DNA of 55,428 nucleotides from Sphingomonas sp. CROZ-RG-20F-R02-07 (lineage in GTDB: Bacteria; Pseudomonadota; Alphaproteobacteria; Sphingomonadales; Sphingomonadaceae), in contig NZ_JAKNQJ010000018.1 of NCBI RefSeq assembly GCF_022662335.1, positions 1 through 55,428 on the forward strand, given 5' to 3'. Made by a program: the position numbers and the translations under genes. Below, piece after piece: positions 1-8,174 of this stretch. The notes under the pieces were generated by a model. It searched no databases, was not told where the DNA came from, and was given only the letters and a program-made list of their open reading frames with translations. Within the stretch, counting starts at the first letter, position 1. The number at the start of each line of letters is the position of its first letter.

Positions 1-127
1 CCACCTCAGGTGACGAGTTGAAGCGGCGAAATGGCGATGGCGGCAGGGCACGTGAAGGGCGAGGCATCAGCCGCCGTTACCAGCCCCCTGCCCAGCCTGC
101 CACGTTGGTCTGACAGAGCCATTGCCT

Positions 128-2623
128 TCAATGGACATCGGCTTGGTCGGCGATGCTGAGAAAATCGTGAATCGCGATCGCCGTTGCTACCCGATAGGGG
201 TGTCGCACGATGCTCTCATGATCGCCATCGTTGCGCACCACATGTAGACGCGGCGTCGTTTGGCACCAACGGGACACGACGGCATGGGCATCGCTGGAAT
301 GCGATAGTACGAGGAGCGTCGCCGCATTTAGTGGTCTCGCCCGGTGGCGACGGGTCGCCTGTTCCACCCGTTCGCTGAAGCTCGCCGGCGGCGCATCGCT
401 CGCGTTCCATCGTGGACGAAAGCGATTTTGGACGATCGCCTGCAAGCGGCGATCGAGGCGCATCCCGGGGAGGGCGGCGTCGAGCAGGACGAGCCGCTCG
501 ACCGCGTATCCCCCCTCGCGAAGCTGGCAGGCGAGTTCATGCGCGACTACGCCCCAGCGGCACCATCCGCCGATCCGATAGGGCCCGGTCGGCTGGACGA
601 TCAGAAGCCGCGCCATCGCCGCGCGGGCGACATCGGCAACCGTGAGGGCCCCCTCGCCCAGATCCGCCTCGTCCTCGCGGTAAAGATTGAGCGAGCGGAC
701 GGGCTGGCCCGGCGGCATCGCGCGCACCATGCCGCGGATCAGCGGCCCCGCGTCGAGCCAATGAAGCGGCGGCCGATCGCCGCCGTCGTTCAACAGCATC
801 GACACGCCGTCCATCGTCGGACTGGCCCCTGTCACCAGATCAGTCATCGCCGCCAACGTCGATGCCTGCATCAGATCGCTCAATTCGAACCCGCGCCCGA
901 ATTGCTGTTCAATCCGGCGAAGCAGACGGACGGTGATGAGCGAATAGCCGCCGAGATCGAAGAAATCGTCGGCCGGCCCGATCGTCGGGATACCCAGCAA
1001 CTCGCTCCAGATCGCCGCCAGCCGGCCTTCTGCACTGGCATCGCCGGCGATCGTGGCCGGCGATGCCACGTCCGCCGACGGCATGGGATTGGGCAAGGCC
1101 GCACGGTCGATCTTGCGATTGGGGGTGAGCGGCATCTCGACCATCGGCAGCAATCGGCCGGGAACCATGTAAGGCGGCAGGCGATCGGCGAGGAACGCCT
1201 TCAGCATCGCCGCCGGCAACGCCCCGCCCACCCGTGAGACGACATATCCTACGAGGACGTTTTCGCCCGACGTGTCCGGCCACACGCGCGCCGCAGCCCA
1301 TGCCACGTCGGGATGAGCGGCCAGCGCGGCCTCCACCTCGCCCAATTCGATGCGAAAGCCGCGGACCTTCACCTGATCGTCCATGCGGCCGAGACAATAG
1401 AGCGCGCCGTCCCCGTCCATCGAACCGAGATCGCCGGTGCGATAGGCACGCGCGCCATTCTCGAGCGTCACGAAGCGCTTGGCGCTCAGATCGGGGTCTC
1501 GGCGATAACCGCGCGCGACGCCGGGACCGGCGATCACGATCTCGCCGACGGCGCCCGTCGCCACCGGCGCGAGGCCGGCATCGGCGATCCGCACCGTCGT
1601 GCCTTCGATGGGTCGGCCGATCGACACGGGCCCCTCGCCTGCACGGACGCGGCACGCGGTCGACCACACGGCTGTCTCCGTGGGGCCGTATACGTTCCAC
1701 AATTCGGCGCATCGCGGGAGCAGGCGGTCGGCCAGATCGCGCGTCATCGCCTCGCCGCCACAAAGCAGCCTCAGCCCCGGCAGGCCGGGCCATCCCGCAT
1801 CGAGCAGCGCCCGCCACGTGGCGGGCGTCGCCTGCATCAGGTCGGGCCGGTGAAGCGCGATCGCCGCCGCCAGGCGACGGGGATCGGCGACCTCGTCCAG
1901 ATCGAGAAGGACGATCGTCCCACCCACGATCAGCGGCAGGAAGATGTCGATCACCGACAAATCGAACCCGATCCGCGTCGGCGCCAACAGCGTCTCGCCG
2001 CGGACCAGCCCCGGCGCCGCGGCGATCGAGTCGAGCAGAGCGACGACGCCGCGATGTTCGATCTCGACGCCCTTGGGCTGGCCCGTCGATCCCGAGGTGT
2101 ACATGACATAGGCGAGCGCATCGGGGGCGAGCGCATCGGGCGCGGTCGCCCGTGCCGGCAGCGGCGGGGCGTTTGCGTCGGCATCGTCCTCCACCACGAT
2201 CACGGGGCAGGACAGCGGCGGCAGACGATCGGCAAGCGCCCGGTGGACGACGACGACCGCGGGCGACGCCCCCTCGACGATGCGGCGCAACCGCTGGGCC
2301 GGTTGGGCCGGATCGAGCGGGACATAGGCACCCCCCGCCTGGAACACGCCGAGCAGCCACGTCGGCAGGTCGATCGTCCGTTCGAGGCACAGCCCGACCA
2401 GCATCTCCCCACCGTCCGGGCCCTCCGGCCGATGGCGTGCGATCCGCCGTGCGCAGCGATCCGCCGCCTCCGCGAGTTCGGCATAGGTGGCACGCGCACC
2501 GCGCGCCACGACGGCGACGGCGTCCGGGGTTTCCGCCACGCGGTCGGCGAAACGGCGAATGATGGAGGACCAACGATCGGGGATGTTCGCGACCAGCCGC
2601 CAGTCCGCATCGTCACGCGCCAT
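128..2623 (-). CDS. NRPS-like protein: adenylation, carrier and thioesterase domains
   Basis: A stand-alone 831-residue tridomain enzyme expected to activate a carboxylic acid with ATP, load it on a phosphopantetheine arm and release or transfer it. Adenylation motifs are all present: A3 YTSGSTGQPKG (about 175-185), A4 FDLSVIDIF (220-228, Asp kept as in amino-acid activating enzymes), A5 NVYGPTET (310-317), A7 YRTGDLG, A8 near 412-430 and A10 NRKIDRA. The carrier motif DLGGYSL puts the phosphopantetheine Ser near 561. The C-terminal alpha/beta hydrolase has GGWCRWG, so Cys about 688 replaces the usual Ser, with a GDHES His near 802. There is no condensation domain. The start at 2623 is chosen over an upstream ATG at 2704 because an AGGGGGG ribosome site lies just before it. 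It is divergent from a glycosyltransferase gene, and a phosphopantetheinyl transferase is at 20669. The substrate is unknown. Confidence 0.9.
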   Translation of the reverse strand: MARDDADWRLVANIPDRWSSIIRRFADRVAETPDAVAVVARGARATYAELAEAADRCARRIARHRPEGPDGGEMLVGLCLERTIDLPTWLLGVFQAGGAYVPLDPAQPAQRLRRIVEGASPAVVVVHRALADRLPPLSCPVIVVEDDADANAPPLPARATAPDALAPDALAYVMYTSGSTGQPKGVEIEHRGVVALLDSIAAAPGLVRGETLLAPTRIGFDLSVIDIFLPLIVGGTIVLLDLDEVADPRRLAAAIALHRPDLMQATPATWRALLDAGWPGLPGLRLLCGGEAMTRDLADRLLPRCAELWNVYGPTETAVWSTACRVRAGEGPVSIGRPIEGTTVRIADAGLAPVATGAVGEIVIAGPGVARGYRRDPDLSAKRFVTLENGARAYRTGDLGSMDGDGALYCLGRMDDQVKVRGFRIELGEVEAALAAHPDVAWAAARVWPDTSGENVLVGYVVSRVGGALPAAMLKAFLADRLPPYMVPGRLLPMVEMPLTPNRKIDRAALPNPMPSADVASPATIAGDASAEGRLAAIWSELLGIPTIGPADDFFDLGGYSLITVRLLRRIEQQFGRGFELSDLMQASTLAAMTDLVTGASPTMDGVSMLLNDGGDRPPLHWLDAGPLIRGMVRAMPPGQPVRSLNLYREDEADLGEGALTVADVARAAMARLLIVQPTGPYRIGGWCRWGVVAHELACQLREGGYAVERLVLLDAALPGMRLDRRLQAIVQNRFRPRWNASDAPPASFSERVEQATRRHRARPLNAATLLVLSHSSDAHAVVSRWCQTTPRLHVVRNDGDHESIVRHPYRVATAIAIHDFLSIADQADVH

Positions 2624-2780
2624 CGTGCCCCCCTGTCGTTCCACCACCCTGCCCGTGTGCGGATCGGGCCTCTTCGGCCGGAGGAGGCACCCCGGCGCCG
2701 CCATTTGTTAAATAACGCGCCGATGTGGCCGCGTACCGGCGAACGATGTCCGATCTTTTTGCCCGGCCGATGCGTCCGCT

Positions 2781-3896
2781 ATGCCCATGACGCCCGGCCC
2801 CGCGGGGCGGCTGTTCCTCAACGGCAAATTCTATGGCGGCGCGATGAACGGGGTGCACCGCGTGGCGGACCGCCTGCTCCGCGAACTCGATGCGCTGGCG
2901 GTGCGCGGCGGCGGGCCCGATCGCTGGGACATGCGGCTGCTGCTGCCCGACCGCGGCGACTGGGCACCGCCATTTCAGGCGATCGTCCGCGTGCCGCAGC
3001 GGCTCGGCCACACCCAATATTGGGAACAGATGCTGTTGCCGCGCGCGGCACGTGGCGGGGCGCTGGCCAGCTTCGCCAATCTCGCGCCGCGTGCGCATCC
3101 GCGCAAGTTGACGATGGTGCACGATGCCCAGTTCCGCCTCTCGCCCGAATCCTATCCGGCGAAGCTGCGCCTCGGCTACCGGGCGCTGATCCCGCTCGGC
3201 GCGCGATCCAGCCGGATCGTGCTCACCGTATCCGACTATGCGCGCGACAGCCTCGCCACGTTCGGGATCGCCGATCCGGCATCAACGATCGTGCTGCACA
3301 ACGGCGCGGACCATATCCTCGAACCGCGGGCCGATCCGCACGTTCGGATCGGCCATGGTCTCGATTCGCGGCGTTATTGCGTGCTGTTCGGCTCCGCCGC
3401 GCGGTACAAGAATCTGGCGGTGGTGTTCGCGGCCTTCGCGCTGCCCGCGCTTGCCGGATTGCCGCTCGTGGTGATCGGCCCCGATCGCGCCCGATTGACC
3501 GCAGCGGGGCTCGAACCGCCGGCCAGCGCCGTGTTCGTCGGCCCGATCGATGACGCCACGTTGCGCGATCTCTACGAACACGCGCATGCGCTGCTCTACC
3601 CGTCACGCACCGAAGGCTTCGGCCTGCCGCCGGTCGAGGCGATGCTGTGCGGCTGCCCGGTCGTCGCCGCGCCAGCCGGGGCGGTGCCGGAAATCTGCCG
3701 CGACGCGGTCCATTACGCGGGCATGGACTCGCCCGCCGAATGGGCCGACGCGATCGTGGCGCTGGGCGATCAGGCCCTGCGCGCCGCCAAGATCGCCGCC
3801 GGACACCGCCGCGCGGCCGGGTTCACGTGGCGAGCGGCTGGCGAACGCCTGGCAGCGATTCTGACGCCACTGGTCGAGGGGCATGCGCCGGCCTGA
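2781..3896 (+). CDS. Glycosyltransferase family 4 (GT-B)
   Basis: A 371-residue cytoplasmic glycosyltransferase, presumably adding one sugar to the lipid-linked repeat of the exopolysaccharide. The C-terminal nucleotide-sugar domain shows the GT4 signature RTEGFGLPPVEAML followed by GCPVVAAPAGAVPEIC. The N-terminus reads LFLNGKFYGGAMNGVHRV, an acceptor-side loop typical of mannosyl/rhamnosyl-type GT4 enzymes. The start is uncertain between 2781 and the next in-frame ATG at 2787, and neither has a strong ribosome site. Its 3' end overlaps the convergent gene 3823-5097 by 74 bases. Donor and linkage cannot be read from sequence. Confidence 0.9.
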   Translation: MPMTPGPAGRLFLNGKFYGGAMNGVHRVADRLLRELDALAVRGGGPDRWDMRLLLPDRGDWAPPFQAIVRVPQRLGHTQYWEQMLLPRAARGGALASFANLAPRAHPRKLTMVHDAQFRLSPESYPAKLRLGYRALIPLGARSSRIVLTVSDYARDSLATFGIADPASTIVLHNGADHILEPRADPHVRIGHGLDSRRYCVLFGSAARYKNLAVVFAAFALPALAGLPLVVIGPDRARLTAAGLEPPASAVFVGPIDDATLRDLYEHAHALLYPSRTEGFGLPPVEAMLCGCPVVAAPAGAVPEICRDAVHYAGMDSPAEWADAIVALGDQALRAAKIAAGHRRAAGFTWRAAGERLAAILTPLVEGHAPA

Positions 3897-5097
3897 GATC
3901 GATTGCCCAGGTCTGCGCCGCCAGCGCCACGATGCGATCGGCATGGCGCTCCGCCGACAGATAGCGCGCGAACCGCGGCCAGCGATCCGCCGCCACCGGT
4001 TCTCCTGCCGTCAGGGCTTCGAGCAGCGCCCGGTCGAGATCGCCGGGAACGGCGGGATCGAACGTCGCCCCACCACCGAAGCGCTGCACCAGCTCGGCCG
4101 ATCCGGCGCGCATCGACACGACCACCGGCACACCCGCCGCCATCGCCTCGGGCACAATGAGCCCCCAGGTTTCGGGCCAGCGCGACGGCAGCACCACCAC
4201 GCGGCAGGCCCGCATCGCGGCGGTCATCTCCGCACGCGGGCGCCAGCGCCGATGATGCTGGCCGGGGCGTTCGGCAAGCGAGGCCACCAGCGAACCCGTG
4301 CCGACATAATAGCCCGACAGGCCGAGCCGAACGGCGGCGTCGGCGAGCTCGCTCACGCCCTTTTCGGGCTCCAGCCGACCGAAATAGCCGATGTCGAACC
4401 GCGGCGTGCCGCGCGCCGGCGGCGGGGCGGCCGGAATGGCGAGCCAGTTGCGCACGTCGGCGTGCCGCTCACCGGGCAGAAGCGGCTCGGCGGTGCGCCG
4501 CGCATGATCGGACAGGTGCAGGAACAGCCGGCGATCGGCATGCCCCCGCGTCACCCCGCGCAGGGCGACGTGGCGTGCCAGCCGCCCTAGCTTGTGCAGG
4601 CGCCCGGCACGGTCGCAATCGGCGGCGACGCAACGCAGGCCCAAGGGCCGGCGATCGCAGGGCCGTCGTTCGACGAAGTCGTAATAGGCGCCGTTGGGGC
4701 ACGGCCAGAAATAATCGTGCATGTAGATCATCGTGCGGAACGGCGCGAGCAGCCCGATCGCCGCGGGCGAGAGATAGCGCGTCCATTGGTGGAGGATGAC
4801 GACGGTCCGCTCGGGATCCTCGTCGGCCAAAAGCGCCCCCAGCGAACGGCGGGCGGCGGGATTGTAGATCGTGCGGATCGCGCCGCCCCGGCCGCCTTCG
4901 CGCAGATCCGCGCCGCCGAGCGATACGATGTCCGCGTCCTCGCCTGCCGCGAACCCCGAGACGAGCCGCACGTCCACGCCGTGGTCGCGAAGCGCGCTGT
5001 AATGATCGCGTACCGCATGGCCCGCCCCCCCGCTGGCCGCGGAATCGCCACCGGCATAGTCGGACAGGATGATCGCGCGGCCCTCAACCACGCGCAA
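3823..5097 (-). CDS. Glycosyltransferase family 4 (GT-B)
   Basis: A 424-residue glycosyltransferase with GGAGHAV near the N-terminus (donor/acceptor loop), GYFGRLEPEKG at the start of the C-terminal Rossmann domain and PSRWPETWGLIVPEAMAAG as the GT4 nucleotide-sugar motif. A Cys-rich stretch (HDYFWPCPNG then further Cys residues) is common in this GT4 branch. The frame starts at TTG 5097 or GTG 5091, both overlapping the stop of the upstream gene 5084-6193, so the two are translationally coupled. The last 74 bases overlap the convergent gene 2781-3896. The role in exopolysaccharide repeat assembly is inferred from neighbours. Confidence 0.88.
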   Translation of the reverse strand: MRVVEGRAIILSDYAGGDSAASGGAGHAVRDHYSALRDHGVDVRLVSGFAAGEDADIVSLGGADLREGGRGGAIRTIYNPAARRSLGALLADEDPERTVVILHQWTRYLSPAAIGLLAPFRTMIYMHDYFWPCPNGAYYDFVERRPCDRRPLGLRCVAADCDRAGRLHKLGRLARHVALRGVTRGHADRRLFLHLSDHARRTAEPLLPGERHADVRNWLAIPAAPPPARGTPRFDIGYFGRLEPEKGVSELADAAVRLGLSGYYVGTGSLVASLAERPGQHHRRWRPRAEMTAAMRACRVVVLPSRWPETWGLIVPEAMAAGVPVVVSMRAGSAELVQRFGGGATFDPAVPGDLDRALLEALTAGEPVAADRWPRFARYLSAERHADRIVALAAQTWAIDLRPAHAPRPVASESLPGVRQPLAT

Positions 5098-6193
5098 CGG
5101 TGCGATACAGCGCCGGTATATCCGATCCGAGCGCCTCGTAGAGCTGGATCAGCTCGTCGTTCATGCGATCGGCGGTGAACCGCGCGAGATAGCGCGCGCG
5201 TCCCGCCCGGCCCATCGCATGCCATTCGTCGCGCCCAACCTGCTGGAGCACATGGGCGAGCCGTTCGGGCATGTCGGGCGAAACCAGCCGCCCCGTCTCG
5301 CCGTCGACGACGATCTCGCGCAGGCCCCCCACGGTCGAGGCGACCACCGCCCGGCCGCCGCGCATCGCCTCAATCGCGACCAGGCCGAAGCCCTCCCAGC
5401 GCGACGGGATCACGACGACGTCGGCGGCGGCGATCTCGGCCGCCACCTCGGCGAGCGAGCGCCAACCGAGCGTCTCGATCGATCCCGCCGCGCGCCGGGT
5501 GCCCGACCGGCCGACGATCGCCTCGCCGATGACGCGCACGCTCAGCCGACCGCCGAGCGGCTCGACCGCATCGAGCAGCGTGTCGAAACCTTTCTGATGA
5601 TCGAGCCGTCCGACGAAGAGCACCTTGATCCGCGGATCGTCCCAGCGCGCCGGCCGCGCGGGGGCGATGTCGGCGATGCCATTCAGCACCAGCGTCATAC
5701 GCTGTTCGGCGATGCCCGCGCCGATGCCTTGGCGGCGTTCGTGATCGGAAATCACGACGATCCGGTCGCACAGCCCGGACAATGCCCGCTCCACCCGCGC
5801 GACCAGCCACCGCTTCCACCCCGCCGATTTTCGGTCGAAGCCCCAGCCATGGGGGCAGTAGACGATGCGGAACGGCACGCGGCGCCATCCATAGATCAGC
5901 CGTACCAGCGCGCCCGCGAAACTCGAATGCGCGTGGATGACGGTTGGCCGGAACCGGCGGACTTCGCGCACCAGCGCGATCCCGAGCGTCAGCAGCGCGA
6001 GCAACGAGCGTCCGCGGCGACGCCAGCTTTCCACGCTGCGACGATCGACTCCGCTGACATGCGCCGCATGGCGATCGGGCAAGAGCGCCCGCACATGATC
6101 GATCCCCAGGCGCCGCGCCTGATAGGGCAGCATTTCCGCCAGATAGGTGCCGACGCCCCCTTGCGCCGATTCGGCGACGTGAAGAACCCTCAT
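5084..6193 (-). CDS. Glycosyltransferase family 4 (GT-B)
   Basis: A 369-residue glycosyltransferase. MRVLHVAESAQGGVGTYL is a typical GT4 N-terminus, and VLFVGRLDHQKGFDTLL and PSRWEGFGLVAIEAMRGG form the donor-binding half. The start at 6193 is preferred over the longer frame from 6244 because the protein then begins exactly at the first beta-strand and a GGAACGG site precedes it. It is the first gene of a two-gene minus-strand unit with 3823-5097 and is divergent from the acyltransferase gene, with a palindrome (6256-6267) between them. Confidence 0.9.
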   Translation of the reverse strand: MRVLHVAESAQGGVGTYLAEMLPYQARRLGIDHVRALLPDRHAAHVSGVDRRSVESWRRRGRSLLALLTLGIALVREVRRFRPTVIHAHSSFAGALVRLIYGWRRVPFRIVYCPHGWGFDRKSAGWKRWLVARVERALSGLCDRIVVISDHERRQGIGAGIAEQRMTLVLNGIADIAPARPARWDDPRIKVLFVGRLDHQKGFDTLLDAVEPLGGRLSVRVIGEAIVGRSGTRRAAGSIETLGWRSLAEVAAEIAAADVVVIPSRWEGFGLVAIEAMRGGRAVVASTVGGLREIVVDGETGRLVSPDMPERLAHVLQQVGRDEWHAMGRAGRARYLARFTADRMNDELIQLYEALGSDIPALYRTVARG

Positions 6194-6255
6194 GGCCGTT
6201 CCGGATCGCTGACCGTGCATCGCCCGCTTGTGCGGGTGCAGCATGATCCCGGCAC

Positions 6256-6267
6256 CATCAAATGATC
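6256..6267. promoter_or_regulatory. Candidate operator palindrome, copy 1
   Basis: CATCAAATGATC contains the inverted repeat ATCA-AA-TGAT. It lies between divergent genes 5084-6193 and 6304-7479, and is the same motif (opposite strand) as the perfect copies at 9647-9660 and 23620-23631. The placement between divergent starts suggests a transcription-factor site; the regulator is unknown. Confidence 0.45.
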
Positions 6268-6303
6268 GGATCGCGAAGCGGCGGCCATGCTTGTCGTCCG
6301 TTC

Positions 6304-7479
6304 ATGGTCGCGCGCGTTCGTTCCGTCCCCTCGAAGCCGCACGCGCCTGCCACCTTGTGGACGGTGCAGTGGATGCGCGCGGCGGCCGCGCTGATGGTGG
6401 TGATCGGCCACAGCCAGAGCGTGGTCGGCGGCATCGCCCGGACTACCGGCGGTTCCTTCACCCGCTCGACGGTGCTGCCCTGGGGGGCCGGCGTCGATCT
6501 GTTTTTCGTCATCTCGGGCTTCATCATGGTGCATGCCTCGCGTGCGCTGTTCGGCGAAGCGGGCGCCGCGCGCGTCTTCCTCAAGCGACGGCTGGCGCGG
6601 ATCATCCCGCTCTATTGGCTCGCCACGACACTGTTCCTGATGATCCTGGCCGCAGCGAGCCTGAAGGGCGGCGATCTTTTTCCGTCCGCCGCCGCCATCC
6701 TCGCGAGCTACGCCTTCGTGCCCTATGCATCGAACGGCGCACTCGCCTTTCCGGTGTTCGATCTGGGCTGGACGCTCAATTACGAGATGTTCTTCTATGC
6801 GGTGTTCGCCGCCACGCTCGCCACCGGAATCGGACGGGTGCGCGCGACCATGGGGATCGCGGTCGCGCTCCTGGCGGTCGTGCTGATCGGGGCGTGGCTG
6901 CCGATGCCGGTGGCAGCGCTCCGCTTCTGGACTCGGCCGATTATCGTCGATTTCGCGCTCGGCCTCGCGGTGGCGCTGGCGCTGGCCGAAGGGGTCGTCC
7001 TGCCGCGTCTCGTGCGATGGGCGATGGTGGCGGCGGGCGTCGCGATCCTCTGTGCCGATCCCTGCCATCTGTTCAACGGGCCGGTGGGGATCACCGTCGC
7101 CAATGGCTGGCCCCGCGTCATCGTCGCCGGCCTGCCCGCCGCCCTCGTGCTGGCGGGTGCGGTGCTTGGGCCCGAGCCGCATGTCCACCGCCTATTGGCG
7201 CCGCTCGGCGCGATCGGCGACGCCTCCTATTCGCTCTATCTGCTTCACCCCTTCGTGCTAATCGCGGTGGAGAAGATGGCGCAGAAATCCGCCGCCTTCA
7301 GGGCGCTGCCCGGGGGCGCGATCGTGGCCGGCATGGTCGGCGTCGCGATCGCCGTCGCGCTGGTCGCGCATCGCCGGCTGGAACGGCCGCTGACGCGCTG
7401 GGTGAACGCCCGGCTCGCCGCCCGGATCATGCCCCGCTCGCGCGACGACGCCTTCCCGATCCGAGGAGCCAAGACATGA
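6304..7479 (+). CDS. Acyltransferase family 3 membrane protein
   Basis: An integral membrane acyltransferase of about 391 residues of the OafA/NolL/ExoZ class, which O-acylates sugars during polysaccharide or lipopolysaccharide synthesis. The first membrane segment carries the family's His (AALMVVIGHSQ), followed by GVDLFFVISGFIM and FLKRRLARIIPLYW, both hallmark segments, then about ten hydrophobic helices. The in-frame ATG at 6262 sits inside the palindrome, so the ATG at 6304 is taken as start; neither has a clear ribosome site. The stop overlaps the next start as ATGA, so 7476-8174 is in the same operon. It probably acetylates, or adds another acyl group to, the exopolysaccharide. Confidence 0.88.
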   Translation: MVARVRSVPSKPHAPATLWTVQWMRAAAALMVVIGHSQSVVGGIARTTGGSFTRSTVLPWGAGVDLFFVISGFIMVHASRALFGEAGAARVFLKRRLARIIPLYWLATTLFLMILAAASLKGGDLFPSAAAILASYAFVPYASNGALAFPVFDLGWTLNYEMFFYAVFAATLATGIGRVRATMGIAVALLAVVLIGAWLPMPVAALRFWTRPIIVDFALGLAVALALAEGVVLPRLVRWAMVAAGVAILCADPCHLFNGPVGITVANGWPRVIVAGLPAALVLAGAVLGPEPHVHRLLAPLGAIGDASYSLYLLHPFVLIAVEKMAQKSAAFRALPGGAIVAGMVGVAIAVALVAHRRLERPLTRWVNARLAARIMPRSRDDAFPIRGAKT

Positions 7480-8174
7480 TGACGTTGCGCGAACATATCC
7501 GCCGCTTCACCGGCACGCCGTCGCCTTTCGCCACGGAACCCGCACTGGAGCCGATCTATCGCGCACTGTTCCAGCGCGAACTCGCCAAGATCGGCGAGGT
7601 GGACGATTTCTTTCCGGTGGGGGGCGCCGCCAATTACAGCCTGCTCTATCTGATCCTGCAGGTCGGCGTGCAGCTTCGGCCGCGATCCGTGCTCGATATC
7701 GGCGCGGGGCAAAGCTCGCGTCTCTGGTCGATGCTGCACCGCGCGGGCTATGTCGGCGACGTCCTGACGCTGGAGAGCGACGCGTCCTGGGGCGCACGCA
7801 TCGCCGCGCAGGTCGATCACGAGGTGCTGGTGACACCGCTGGCCTCGACCCGGGCCGGTGGCCGGGCGTCGCTCACCTATGACTGGCCACGCGCGCGGGC
7901 GGGGCGGCGCTTCGACGCGATGGTCTGCGACGGGCCGAACGGCACGCGCCGCCATTCGCGCAGCGGCATCCTCGCCATGCTGGACGATACCTTGCCCGAC
8001 GATGTCGTGCTGATCCTCGACGATGCCGAGCGACCGGGCGAACAGGATACCGTCACCGCGATTCACAAGCGGCTCCAGCAGCTCGGCGCCGACTATGGCG
8101 TCGGCGTCACCCGCGCCGCCAAGACCCAGGCCATCTTCGCCACCGGCGCCTATCGGCCCGCTATCTATCTGTAG
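7476..8174 (+). CDS. SAM-dependent methyltransferase-like protein
   Basis: A 232-residue soluble protein. VLDIGAGQSSRLWSML (about 72-87) is a glycine-rich class I methyltransferase motif I, LTLESDASW fits motif post-I, and FDAMVCDGPNGTRRHSR followed by LILDDAE resembles the acidic motif and C-terminal strand of small class I enzymes. A GAGGAG ribosome site lies 8 bases before the start, which overlaps the acyltransferase stop (ATGA). It may methylate a sugar, but the substrate cannot be deduced. The 3' end overlaps the convergent flippase gene by 14 bases. Confidence 0.7.
   Translation: MMTLREHIRRFTGTPSPFATEPALEPIYRALFQRELAKIGEVDDFFPVGGAANYSLLYLILQVGVQLRPRSVLDIGAGQSSRLWSMLHRAGYVGDVLTLESDASWGARIAAQVDHEVLVTPLASTRAGGRASLTYDWPRARAGRRFDAMVCDGPNGTRRHSRSGILAMLDDTLPDDVVLILDDAERPGEQDTVTAIHKRLQQLGADYGVGVTRAAKTQAIFATGAYRPAIYL

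Noticed and set aside
6..122. A 38-residue minus-strand frame after the NRPS-like gene
   Set aside because: It is short, with no known motif and a ribosome site too close to the start. There is not enough to call a gene.
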